Assembly: GCA_019347585.1 (NCBI GenBank)
Contig: JAHWLC010000037.1
Coordinates: 1 to 8,412, forward strand
From: Actinomycetota bacterium
Lineage (GTDB): Bacteria > Actinomycetota > Acidimicrobiia > Spongiisociales > ZC4RG35
Length of the DNA: 8,412 nt
Direction: 5' to 3'
Shown: piece by piece, positions 1 to 8,250 of the stretch
Position numbering within the stretch: the stretch's first letter is position 1
How the letters are laid out: every line of letters starts with the position of its first letter
Notes under the pieces: generated by a model
What the model was told of the DNA's origin: nothing
Seen by the model: only the letters and a program-made list of their open reading frames with translations
Database searches by the model: none
Translations under genes and position numbers: made by a program

Positions 1-2550
1 GAGGCCTGGGCCGCCTCCACGTGGGAGCGCATCGCCGAGGGTCAGATCTTCCCCGGGATGGAATCCTGGCTGCCCTGGGTCGCGGAGCCGAGGACCCTGA
101 TCCACGAGATGCCGATCTCTGCCCACGTGGTCCTGATAGACCCGTCACGCGCCCTCGACCGGAGCCGCGACCTGATGAAGGAGGAGTCCGAGCTGGCGGC
201 GGCGCTCGCCCCGACCTGGGGAGAGGCCGCTCCCGAGGCTGGGAACCATCCCGCCCTGTTCCTCGACCTGGAGCGGATCATGGAGGAGAGGCCGGCCCTC
301 CGGGTGCCGCCCGCCCCCACGGGACCGGGGGACCGGACGGTGAAGGTGACCGGGCTCGACGCCGTTCCCGGCGACCCCGATTCGGTGGCGGCCGCCCTGG
401 GCCGGCTGATCGAGCAGGGGATGGCCACCGTGGTCGCCATGGACGGAGAGGCTGCAGCCGATCGGGTGGCGCGGGTCCTCGGCGAGCACGGCCTGGCGAT
501 GGAGAGGCTCGATGCGCTGCCCAATCTCCGGTCGGCGGTGGTGCCGGTCGGCGTGCACAAGGGATTCGTGATGCCCGAGGTCGGTGCGGCCGTGCTCGGG
601 GAGCAGGAGATCGCAGGAAGACGGCGTGCCCACCGCCGCACCGGCAGGGCCCGTGTCCCCCCGGTGCAGCAGTACGCGGATCTGACCGAAGGCGACTATG
701 TGGTCCACTACCAGCACGGGATCGGCCGGTTCGAGGGCCTGGTGTCCAGGACCATGGTCGGTGTGGAGCGGGACTACCTGATCATCGCCTATGCCGGCGG
801 GGACCGTCTCTACGTGCCCGTCGACCAGCTGGCCGCGGTCAAGAAGTACACCGGCGGGGAGACCCCCCGGGTCTCCCGTATGGGAGGCAAGGACTGGTCG
901 GAGCAGAAGGCGAAGGTCCGCCAGGCCGTCGCCGCGGTCGCCGCCCAGGTGGTGGAGCTGCACCGGCAGAGGGCCCAGGCCACGGGGCACGCCTACGACC
1001 CCGACACACCCTGGCAGCGCGAGCTGGAGGCGGCGTTCCCCTACGAGGAGACCCCCGACCAGCTCCGGGCAATCGAGCAGGTGAAGAGTGACATGGGCGA
1101 CGAGCGGCCCATGGACCGCCTCATCTTCGGCGACGTCGGGTTCGGGAAGACCGAGGTGGCCATCCGGGCGGCCTTCAAGGCCGTCCAGGAGGGGAGGCAG
1201 GTGGCGGTGCTGTGCCCGACGACGCTGCTCGCCCAGCAGCACCACCAGACCTTCTCGGAGCGCTTCGCCCCCTATCCGGTGCGGGTCGAGGTGCTTTCCC
1301 GCTTCCTCACCAGCTCACAGCAGCGTGATGTCGTAGGGGCCTTGGCGACCGGCGAGATCGATGTGGTGATCGGGACCCACCGCCTCCTCTCGGACGACGT
1401 CGTGTTCGCCGACCTGGGCCTCCTCGTCATCGACGAGGAGCAGCGCTTCGGGGTCAATGCCAAGGACGCCATCAAACGGCTGAAGGTCGGGGTCGACGTG
1501 CTCACCCTCACCGCCACGCCGATCCCGAGGACCCTGGAGATGGCCCTCACCGGGATCCGGGACGTCTCCCATATCCGGACCGCTCCCGAGGACCGCCATC
1601 CCATCCTCACCTATGTCGGTCCCTACGACGAGCAGGCGGTGTCGGCGGCGATCCGCCGCGAGTTGCTGCGCGAAGGCCAGGTCTTCTACGTGCACAACCG
1701 GGTTCGCTCCATCGACCGGGCCGTTGCCCGTCTCCGCGAGCTGGTTCCCGACGCCCGGTTGCTGGTGGCCCACGGCCAGATGTCGGAGAGCCAGCTCGAG
1801 CAGGCGATGATCGACTTCTGGAACGGGGAGCACGACGTGCTGGTGGCCACCACCATCATCGAGTCGGGACTCGACCTGCCCAAGGTCAACACCCTGATCG
1901 TGGAGCGGGCCGATCTCCTCGGGCTGGCCCAGCTCTATCAGCTCAGGGGGAGGGTGGGCCGGTCCAACCAGAGGGCTTACGCCTACATGTTCCACCCGCC
2001 CGACCAGTCGCTCACCGAGGAAGCCCATCGCCGGCTCGAGGCCATCGGGGAGGCCAGCGACCTGGGCGCCGGGTTCCAGCTTGCCCTGCGCGACCTCGAG
2101 ATCAGAGGAGCGGGATCGATCCTCGGCGAGGTGCAGAGCGGGCACATCGCCGCGGTCGGCTTCGACCTGTACGCCGAGCTGGTGGCGGAGGCGGTGTCGG
2201 AGATGGAGGGCCGGCCGGTGGAGGACGCCTCTCCGCCCGAGATCAGGATCGATCTCCCCGTGGATGCCCACATCCCCGAGTCCTACATCGCCGACCAGGA
2301 GCTCCGTCTCGAGGCCTACCGGCGCCTCGCCGCCGCCACCACCAATCCCGAGGTGGACGACGTCGCCCCCGAGTGGGCGGACCGCTATGGCCCGCTCCCT
2401 CCGGAGGCGGAGAGCCTGATCACCCTGGCCCGGCTGCGAGTGGAGGCGATCAGGATCGGACTGGAGGAGGTCGTCAAGCTCCGTCATGAGGTCCGTCTCA
2501 GCCCGGTGGACCTGAAGCCCTCGCAGGAGGTGAGGCTGCAGCGTCTGTAG
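1..2550 (+). CDS. mfd: Transcription-repair coupling factor Mfd (5' partial, ends at an unexpected TAG)
   Basis: Mfd recognises RNA polymerase stalled at DNA lesions, displaces it by ATP-driven translocation and recruits UvrA for nucleotide excision repair. The frame is open from base 1, so the start and roughly the first 300 residues lie upstream; 849 codons remain of a family size near 1,150-1,200. Domains in order: the end of the UvrB-like module (to about 600); the CarD-like RNA-polymerase-interacting domain (about 670-900, with VVHYQHGIGRFEGL at 700-741); then the RecA-like translocase lobes. Walker A GDVGFGKT is at 1129-1152, the DEEQ box at 1432-1443, TATPIPRT at 1510-1533 and QLRGRVGRS at 1939-1965. 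The C-terminal TRCF domain starts near 2230. All helicase motifs look intact. The TAG at 2548-2550 cuts into this last domain, because homologous sequence continues in frame to 2670 (separate entry). Family assignment is certain; the true 3' end is not. Confidence 0.97.
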   Translation, partial: EAWAASTWERIAEGQIFPGMESWLPWVAEPRTLIHEMPISAHVVLIDPSRALDRSRDLMKEESELAAALAPTWGEAAPEAGNHPALFLDLERIMEERPALRVPPAPTGPGDRTVKVTGLDAVPGDPDSVAAALGRLIEQGMATVVAMDGEAAADRVARVLGEHGLAMERLDALPNLRSAVVPVGVHKGFVMPEVGAAVLGEQEIAGRRRAHRRTGRARVPPVQQYADLTEGDYVVHYQHGIGRFEGLVSRTMVGVERDYLIIAYAGGDRLYVPVDQLAAVKKYTGGETPRVSRMGGKDWSEQKAKVRQAVAAVAAQVVELHRQRAQATGHAYDPDTPWQRELEAAFPYEETPDQLRAIEQVKSDMGDERPMDRLIFGDVGFGKTEVAIRAAFKAVQEGRQVAVLCPTTLLAQQHHQTFSERFAPYPVRVEVLSRFLTSSQQRDVVGALATGEIDVVIGTHRLLSDDVVFADLGLLVIDEEQRFGVNAKDAIKRLKVGVDVLTLTATPIPRTLEMALTGIRDVSHIRTAPEDRHPILTYVGPYDEQAVSAAIRRELLREGQVFYVHNRVRSIDRAVARLRELVPDARLLVAHGQMSESQLEQAMIDFWNGEHDVLVATTIIESGLDLPKVNTLIVERADLLGLAQLYQLRGRVGRSNQRAYAYMFHPPDQSLTEEAHRRLEAIGEASDLGAGFQLALRDLEIRGAGSILGEVQSGHIAAVGFDLYAELVAEAVSEMEGRPVEDASPPEIRIDLPVDAHIPESYIADQELRLEAYRRLAAATTNPEVDDVAPEWADRYGPLPPEAESLITLARLRVEAIRIGLEEVVKLRHEVRLSPVDLKPSQEVRLQRL

Positions 2551-2673
2551 GCCGATGCCGTGTTGCGGGCAGCCGAGGGCCAGCTCTTCATCCCGGCCAG
2601 GGAGCCGCTCGTCGACCGTCTGATCACCTTCACCCGCCATATGTGGCCTGGCGAAGACACGGTGGCCGACTGA
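2551..2673 (+). other. In-frame continuation of the Mfd C-terminus beyond the TAG
   Basis: Directly after the TAG, in the same frame, 40 sense codons run to a TGA at 2671-2673. The translation begins ADAVLRAAEGQLFIPA and ends near WPGEDTVAD. It looks like the normal tail of the Mfd TRCF domain: in actinobacterial Mfd a stretch of the type VRLKR-hydrophobic/aromatic-P-x-A is followed by a short strand with a V-P or I-P step, and here VRLQRL is followed by the stop and then ADAVL. Thirty-four of the 40 codons end in G or C, as in the real genes of the window. Possible explanations are a sequencing or assembly error at 2550 (TAC to TAG would be one base), a genuine late nonsense mutation tolerated by the protein, or amber readthrough or recoding. 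The sequence alone cannot decide between them. Confidence 0.75.
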
Positions 2674-2712
2674 CCCGCTGGAGAAGATCGCAATCTAGGG
2701 CCGAGCGGCACC

Positions 2713-2718
2713 TACGAT
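2713..2718 (+). promoter_or_regulatory. Possible -10 element for the lipoprotein gene
   Basis: TACGAT fits the actinobacterial TANNNT pattern and lies 33 bases upstream of the GTG start, between the end of the mfd tail and the ribosome binding site. I see no convincing -35 hexamer 16-18 bases upstream, so this is weak. The gap of about 80 bases between the mfd tail and the next start leaves room for a promoter, but readthrough from mfd is equally possible. Confidence 0.22.
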
Positions 2719-2751
2719 TCCGACCAGTCCCCTTCTGAGAAGGATCCCCCC

Positions 2752-3693
2752 GTGAAGAAGCTCGCCTCGGCCCTCTCGATCGCCGCGCTCGCCCTCGCCG
2801 CCTGTGGCGGCGGGTCCTCCGAGGTTGCCGCCACCGTGAATGGCACCGACATCACCGTGGGCGAGGTCGAGGCCAATATCGATCCCCAGGAGGGCACGAT
2901 CAGCAAGGAGCTGTTCGCCCAGTTCCTCGGTTTCGAGATCCAATGGGTCATCCTCGACGAGGCCATAGCCGAGCGCTTCGAGGATCTCGAGTTCACCGAC
3001 GAGGAGGTCGAGGCCGAGGCGGACCGCATCTATGAGGAGGCCAAGGCCGAGGACGAGACGAGGGAGGAGTTCCTCTCCACCCGGGGCGTCACCGAGGACT
3101 TCCTGCGGACCATCGCCCGTCAGCGGCTGATCGATGAGGCGATCAGGGAGCGTCTCGCCGGCGAAGTGGAGGATCCGACCCAGGAGGAGATCGCCACCGC
3201 GGCCGAGGAGGCGAGGACCCAGCTGACCAGCGTCTGCGTCTCCCACATCCTGGTCGACAGCCAGGAGGAGGCCCAGCAGGTGCTCGACCGCCTGCAGGAG
3301 GGTGAGGAATTCGCCGAAGTCGCCGCGGAGGTCTCCACCGACCCGGGCAGCGCCGAAGGGGGCGGGGTGTTGCCCTGTGGGCCGCCCTCGGGATACGTGC
3401 CGCCGTTCGCCGAGGCGACACTGCTCGCGCCGATCGGGGAGGTGTATCCCGAGATCGTCGAGACCGAGTTCGGGTTCCACGTGGTCCTGGTGACCGAGCG
3501 TACCGAGCCCGCCGAAGGCGATATCCCCACGGAGGAGGAGATCGCCGACACTCTGAGCGCGCAGGCCGTCGGGGCCGAGATCGAGGAGTGGTTCCTGGAG
3601 GCGGTCGAGGAGGCCGAGGTCACCGTGGAGGATCGCTTCGGCACCTGGCAGACCGAGCCGCAGCCGATGGTGGTCCCACCGGCCGGGGAATGA
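2752..3693 (+). CDS. Lipoprotein with parvulin-type peptidyl-prolyl isomerase domain (SurA/PrsA-like)
   Basis: Predicted extracytoplasmic foldase anchored to the membrane by a lipid, catalysing cis-trans isomerisation of prolyl bonds or acting as a chaperone for exported proteins. The 313-residue product starts MKKLASALSIAALALAAC: a short positive n-region, a hydrophobic stretch and the lipobox L15-A16-A17-C18. Next comes a SurA-N-like segment beginning VAATVNGTDITVGEVE, a very acidic helical region (about 45-155), and a parvulin domain (about 158-252) with SHILV at 164-168, STDPGSA, and FGFH at 240-243. The only cysteines besides C18 are C162 and C209, both inside the parvulin domain. The GTG start is supported by the purine-rich ribosome binding site GAGAAGGA (2737-2744), seven bases upstream, and by the signal peptide that follows. 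The stop overlaps the mazG start by 4 bases (ATGA), implying translational coupling. Fold assignment is strong; clients are unknown. Confidence 0.9.
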   Translation: MKKLASALSIAALALAACGGGSSEVAATVNGTDITVGEVEANIDPQEGTISKELFAQFLGFEIQWVILDEAIAERFEDLEFTDEEVEAEADRIYEEAKAEDETREEFLSTRGVTEDFLRTIARQRLIDEAIRERLAGEVEDPTQEEIATAAEEARTQLTSVCVSHILVDSQEEAQQVLDRLQEGEEFAEVAAEVSTDPGSAEGGGVLPCGPPSGYVPPFAEATLLAPIGEVYPEIVETEFGFHVVLVTERTEPAEGDIPTEEEIADTLSAQAVGAEIEEWFLEAVEEAEVTVEDRFGTWQTEPQPMVVPPAGE

Positions 3694-5099
3694 TCTTCGT
3701 CGCCGGAGTCGGGCCCGGCGATCTCGACCGGGTCTCCGACGCCGTCCGCGGCTTGCTCCTGGACGCCGATTCCGTCGTCGCCCGCACCCGCCAGCACCCC
3801 GCCCTGGCCCAGCTCGCCGAGCGGCGTCATGTGGTCTTCTGCGACGACCTGTACGAATCGGGTGAGACCTTCGAGGAGGTCTACTCCGCCATCGTCTCCA
3901 GGGTGCTCGAGGCCTCCGAATCGGGCGATGTCGTGTATGCCGTCCCGGGAAGCCCGCTGATCGGCGAGTTCGCCGTCCGCGGCTTGCTCGGCTCTGGGGC
4001 GCCGGTCGCCGTGGTTCCGGGGGAGTCCTTCGTCGACGCCGTGCTCGCCGAAGTGGGCTACGACCCCCTCGACCGCGGACTTCAGGTCCTCAACGGGCAC
4101 CATCTCCCCGACCCGCTCGTGCTGGACAAGCCCACCGTCATCGGCCATCTCGACCGTCCCGAGGTCCTGGCCGACGTCGCCGCTTCGGTGGCCAGGGTGG
4201 TCGCAGAGGACGCCACTGTGACCGTGGTCTCCGATCTGGGCTCGGCGCACGCCCGGATGGTCGAGATCGGGGCCGACGGGGTCGACCCCTACCTGGCCGG
4301 GCTCCGCACCTCTCTCTTCGTCGACGCCGAGCCCGGCGGGTTGATCGGAGTGGTGAGGACGATGAGGAGGCTGCGCGCCGAGTGCCCCTGGGACCGCGAG
4401 CAGACCCACGCCAGCCTGGTGAAGAACCTGGTGGAGGAGTGCTTCGAGCTGATCGACGCCATCGAGCGGCTCGAGGATGGGGCCGAGCCCGATTGGGCGG
4501 GTTATGCCGGGGTCGAGGACGAGCTGGGAGACGTGCTGCTCCAGGTCCTGTTTCACGAGACCATCGCCCGGGAGGCCGGTGTCTTCGACATCGACCGGGT
4601 CGCCGGGGGGCTCCGGGAGAAGCTGGTGCGGCGGCATCCTCATGTGTTCGCGGGCGCCGAGGTGGGCTCCGCCGCCGAGGTCAAGGAGAATTGGGACCGC
4701 ATCAAGGAGGAGGAGTCGGCAGGCGGGCCGGGATCGGTGCTGGACGGGGTGCCCGAGGGGATGCCGTCGCTGCACCGGGCGTCCAAGATCCAGAATCGCG
4801 CCGCCAAAGTCGGTTTCGACTGGGACGAGGCGCCCCAGGTCCTGGAGAAGGTGCGTGAGGAGCTCGCCGAGCTCGAGATGGCGATGGCGGGGTCGGGCGA
4901 CCCCACCGCCGAGTTGGGAGACGTCCTCTTCTCGCTGGTCAACCTGACCCGGCATCTCGGCGAGGACGGGGAGCTCGCGCTCCGCGCCGCCACGCGCAGG
5001 TTCGAGGAGCGCTTCCGGAGGATGGAGGCCGAGGGGCCCCTCCACGGTCTCAGCCTCGACGACCTCAACCGGCGCTGGGAGCGCGCCAAGCGTGGCTGA
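3690..5099 (+). CDS. mazG: MazG-family nucleoside triphosphate pyrophosphohydrolase with N-terminal methylase-like domain (YabN type)
   Basis: MazG enzymes hydrolyse NTPs or dNTPs to monophosphate and pyrophosphate, cleaning aberrant nucleotides from the pool. This 469-residue protein has the YabN layout (B. subtilis YabN is of similar length). Residues 1 to about 215 resemble a tetrapyrrole/SAM methylase: the N-terminal GVGPGD loop, then AVPGSPLIGE. The first MazG domain starts near 220 with CPWDREQTHASL (C232 onward) and has metal ligands EECFE (E249, E250, E253) and ELGD (E278, D281). A second MazG domain follows KVGFDWDE, with EELAE (E390, E391, E394) and ELGD (E408, D411). Both metal-binding sets are therefore complete. 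The ATG at 3690 is chosen because the methylase motif begins at once (MIFVAGVGPGD) and it overlaps the lipoprotein stop as ATGA; an upstream in-frame start at 3588 would lie inside the previous gene. What the methylase-like domain does in such fusions is not known to me. Confidence 0.95.
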   Translation: MIFVAGVGPGDLDRVSDAVRGLLLDADSVVARTRQHPALAQLAERRHVVFCDDLYESGETFEEVYSAIVSRVLEASESGDVVYAVPGSPLIGEFAVRGLLGSGAPVAVVPGESFVDAVLAEVGYDPLDRGLQVLNGHHLPDPLVLDKPTVIGHLDRPEVLADVAASVARVVAEDATVTVVSDLGSAHARMVEIGADGVDPYLAGLRTSLFVDAEPGGLIGVVRTMRRLRAECPWDREQTHASLVKNLVEECFELIDAIERLEDGAEPDWAGYAGVEDELGDVLLQVLFHETIAREAGVFDIDRVAGGLREKLVRRHPHVFAGAEVGSAAEVKENWDRIKEEESAGGPGSVLDGVPEGMPSLHRASKIQNRAAKVGFDWDEAPQVLEKVREELAELEMAMAGSGDPTAELGDVLFSLVNLTRHLGEDGELALRAATRRFEERFRRMEAEGPLHGLSLDDLNRRWERAKRG

Positions 5100-5131
5100 G
5101 CTGCGGGGCCGGTCGCCGGGATGGAGAGGTC

Positions 5132-5155
5132 CTGGTGGTAGCTTGGCGCCGCCAG
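5132..5155 (+). other. Short inverted repeat in front of eno
   Basis: CTGGTGG (5132-5138) can pair with CCGCCAG (5149-5155), seven pairs including one G-U, around a 10-base loop. It overlaps the putative -10 element and ends two bases before the ribosome binding site CAGGGG (5157-5162). It has no U-tract, so it is not a typical terminator. It could be chance in GC-rich DNA. Confidence 0.2.
5136..5144 (+). promoter_or_regulatory. Possible extended -10 promoter for eno
   Basis: TGG-TAGCTT, an extended -10 (TGN) followed by a TANNNT hexamer, lies in the 69-base gap between mazG and eno. Transcription would begin about 18 bases before the eno start, just upstream of the ribosome binding site. 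There is no good -35 hexamer, which is tolerated with an extended -10. This gap is the largest between mazG and the tRNA, so it is the most plausible place for a promoter. Confidence 0.33.
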
Positions 5156-5168
5156 CCAGGGGTCGGTG

Positions 5169-6442
<1,274 letters not shown>

Positions 6443-6446
<4 letters not shown>

Positions 6447-6844
6447 GGCTGTTGCGCCGTCCCGGGCCCGTCCTGGCCGTGCTCCTCTTCCTCCTGCTGG
6501 GGGCGGCGTTCCTGACCCAGCTCGTCCCCTACCGCCAGATCATCGACTCCGAGCGGCAGGTCGAGGCGGCGCGGGAGAGGCTCGACGGGCTGCGAGAGGA
6601 GAACGAGGCGCTTCAGTCCGATGCCGACGCCCTCCATACCGACGCGGAGATCGAGAAGCTGGCCCGGGAGAAGCTGGGCTATGTCCGACCGGGTGAGACC
6701 GCCTATGTCGTGCTCGACCCCCCGGCGCCCGCCACCGAGGAGGAGAGGAGCGAGCCCGATGGCTCCCAACGGCGCGAAGAACCCGGGGGGACCTGGGTGG
6801 AATGGATCTGGGATTTCCTCACCGGCGCCGATCTGGAATCCTGA
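6443..6844 (+). CDS. FtsB/DivIC-like septum formation protein
   Basis: Small bitopic membrane protein of the divisome, expected to form a complex with FtsL- and FtsQ-type partners at the septum. The 133 residues comprise a short basic N-terminus (MRLLRR), one transmembrane helix (about 9-28), a periplasmic/extracellular coiled coil (about 32-66, with REENEAL), and the family's C-terminal motif [17 protein letters not shown] at 69-85. A low-complexity acidic, proline-containing linker (about 93-116) precedes a tryptophan-rich end [11 protein letters not shown] (118-128), possibly an amphipathic docking segment. The GTG start overlaps the eno stop (GTGA), so translation is probably coupled to enolase. 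The placement next to eno is conserved: E. coli ftsB also follows eno, and M. tuberculosis has an equivalent membrane protein after eno. I leave the symbol empty because FtsB and DivIC are hard to tell apart by sequence. Confidence 0.9.
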
Positions 6845-6848
6845 ACCC

Positions 6849-7367
6849 ATGCTCTCCCCCGAGGACCACGAGGTGGTCGCGGCCCAGATCGGCAGGGAGC
6901 CCCACGCCGGGGCCGAGGTGGTCTCCAGGTGCCATCTCGACCTCCCCGTCGTGATCAGGGTGCCGCCCATCCTTCGCGACGGGTCCCCTTTCCCCACCCT
7001 CTACTGGTTGACCTGCCCGCTGATGACCACCCGCATCGGCCGGCTGGAGGCCGCGGGTGGAGTGCGTCGCATGGAGGGCAGGGCTTCCGCCGACCCCCTG
7101 TTCAAAGTGGCGCTGGTCGAGGCCAACCAGGAGTACGCCCGGGAACGAGAGGCCCTCGTTCCCGAAGATGCCGGCATCTCGCCTCGCGGCGGAGTCGGCG
7201 GGTCCCAGGGAGGGGTGAAGTGCCTCCACGCCCACTACGCCCACACCCGCGCCGGCGGCGACAACCCGGTGGGGAGGCTGGTGGCGGACTGGGGGGAGCC
7301 TCTCGACTGCGCCGAGCCCTGTGTCGAAGGCGGCGAGCGCAACCCCGACTGGGTGAACCGCCCTTGA
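6849..7367 (+). CDS. DUF501 family protein, function unknown
   Basis: The product has 172 residues and no signal peptide or membrane segment, so it is probably cytoplasmic. The family is recognised by PFPTLYWLTCP (residues 47-57), the preceding PVVIRVPPILRDGSPFP stretch and KCLHAHYAH (124-132) followed by GGDNPVG. These are the conserved blocks of DUF501, a family found mainly in Actinomycetota with no established function. It is rich in potential metal ligands: C28, H29, C56, C125, H127, H129, H132, C154 and C158. The ATG at 6849 is four bases after the FtsB-like stop; the ribosome binding site is poor (GGAA near 6835), suggesting translation coupled to the upstream gene. The stop overlaps the next start (TTGA). 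Constant association with eno, the FtsB-like gene and ppx hints at a role in cell division or phosphate metabolism, but that is inference from position only. Confidence 0.9.
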   Translation: MLSPEDHEVVAAQIGREPHAGAEVVSRCHLDLPVVIRVPPILRDGSPFPTLYWLTCPLMTTRIGRLEAAGGVRRMEGRASADPLFKVALVEANQEYAREREALVPEDAGISPRGGVGGSQGGVKCLHAHYAHTRAGGDNPVGRLVADWGEPLDCAEPCVEGGERNPDWVNRP

Positions 7368-8245
7368 GCCGCGTCGGGGTGGTCGACATCGGGACCAACT
7401 CGATGCGGCTCCTCATCACCGACGGCGCCGGACCCGATCGGCGCTGGGTGGAGGTGACCGGCCTCGGCCACGGAGTGGACGCCACGGGCCGGCTCTCCGA
7501 GGACGCCATGGAGCACACCATCCAGGTGCTCGAACGATTCAGCCGGCTCATGTCCGAGGCCGGGGTCGAGCGGAGAGCGGCGATCGCCACCTCGGCCACC
7601 AGGGACGCGGCCAACGGGGAGGACTTCATCGACTGGGCGGAGATCGCTCTCGGGGTCCGCCCGCAGCTCATCACCGGGGAGCGGGAGGGCTCCCTGGCGT
7701 ACGCCGGGGCCCGTTCCGGGGTCGACGTTCGGGGTGACCTGGCCGTTTGCGACATCGGGGGTGGGAGCACCGAGATCGTCACCGAGGACGCCGTGGTCTC
7801 CGTCCGGATCGGCTCGGTGCGGCTCACCGACCGGACCCTCCCCGATCGTCCTCCTACGGCGGGTCAAGTGGATGATGCCTTCGACCTCGTCGGCTCCCTT
7901 TTCTCCGGCGTGGACATCGGTGGGGCGGATGCCCTGGTCGGTGTGGCAGGCTCCTGGACCAGCCTTGCGGCCATGTCACGGGGCCTGGCCGGCGGGGACC
8001 CGGCGCAGGTGCACGGGATCGCTCTCGAGGCAGCGGCCCTCGACGCCCTCTTCGACCACCTTCTCGGGCTCACCACCGAGGAGACCGCGGCGCTGCCCGG
8101 TCTCGACCCGCGGCGCGCCCCGGTGATCCTGGCCGGGGCTCTCATCGCGGTGGTGGTGACCCGCAGGTTCGGCGTCGATGAGGTGGTCATCTCCGAGCGG
8201 GACACCCTCGACGGGTTGGCTGCCGAGCTGCTCGCTCTACCCTGA
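7364..8245 (+). CDS. ppx: Ppx/GppA family phosphatase (exopolyphosphatase or pppGpp phosphohydrolase)
   Basis: Members of this ASKHA-fold family remove terminal phosphate from polyphosphate and/or hydrolyse pppGpp to ppGpp, linking phosphate storage to the stringent response. The 293 residues contain the first phosphate-binding loop DIGTNSMRLL (8-17), TSATRDAAN, the LITGEREG segment carrying the probable catalytic glutamate (E106 or E108), the second phosphate loop DIGGGSTEIV (130-139), and IGSVRLTD. The C-terminal block VVISERDTLDGL is typical of short actinobacterial forms that lack the HD-like C-terminal domain of E. coli Ppx. The TTG at 7364 is chosen because it overlaps the DUF501 stop as TTGA and puts the conserved V-D-I-G-T-N at the usual distance from the start; a GTG at 7379 would start almost inside the motif. 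Whether it prefers polyphosphate or pppGpp cannot be told from sequence. Confidence 0.93.
   Translation: MSRVGVVDIGTNSMRLLITDGAGPDRRWVEVTGLGHGVDATGRLSEDAMEHTIQVLERFSRLMSEAGVERRAAIATSATRDAANGEDFIDWAEIALGVRPQLITGEREGSLAYAGARSGVDVRGDLAVCDIGGGSTEIVTEDAVVSVRIGSVRLTDRTLPDRPPTAGQVDDAFDLVGSLFSGVDIGGADALVGVAGSWTSLAAMSRGLAGGDPAQVHGIALEAAALDALFDHLLGLTTEETAALPGLDPRRAPVILAGALIAVVVTRRFGVDEVVISERDTLDGLAAELLALP
8216..8243 (+). promoter_or_regulatory. Possible tRNA promoter inside the end of ppx
   Basis: TTGGCT (8216-8221) and TACCCT (8238-8243) are separated by 16 bases. The first matches four of six positions of TTGACA; the second fits TANNNT. Transcription would begin within a few bases of the tRNA 5' end at 8251. 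The elements lie wholly within ppx coding sequence and its stop, so they may be fortuitous. Confidence 0.33.
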
Positions 8246-8250
8246 TCGTT

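Noticed and set aside
1315..2640. Long - strand open frame (441 codons) antisense to mfd
   Set aside because: Shadow of the mfd codon pattern; no domain, start signal or independent context supports it.
2551..2673. The stretch after the mfd TAG as a separate small gene
   Set aside because: It has no start codon with a ribosome binding site near its beginning, and its sequence reads as the end of Mfd, so it is treated as a continuation of that gene.
2674..2751. Possible terminator or small RNA between mfd and the lipoprotein gene
   Set aside because: No stable inverted repeat or U-tract is visible; only a ribosome binding site and a weak -10 candidate.
3588..3689. Upstream extension of mazG to an earlier in-frame start at 3588
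   Set aside because: It would overlap the lipoprotein gene by about 100 bases, and the added residues are unlike any methylase or MazG N-terminus; the ATG at 3690 begins directly with the conserved motif.
6929..7363. Upstream extension of ppx through the DUF501 gene
   Set aside because: The extension is an arginine- and proline-rich out-of-frame reading of DUF501; the family's N-terminal V-D-I-G-T-N motif starts just after 7364.
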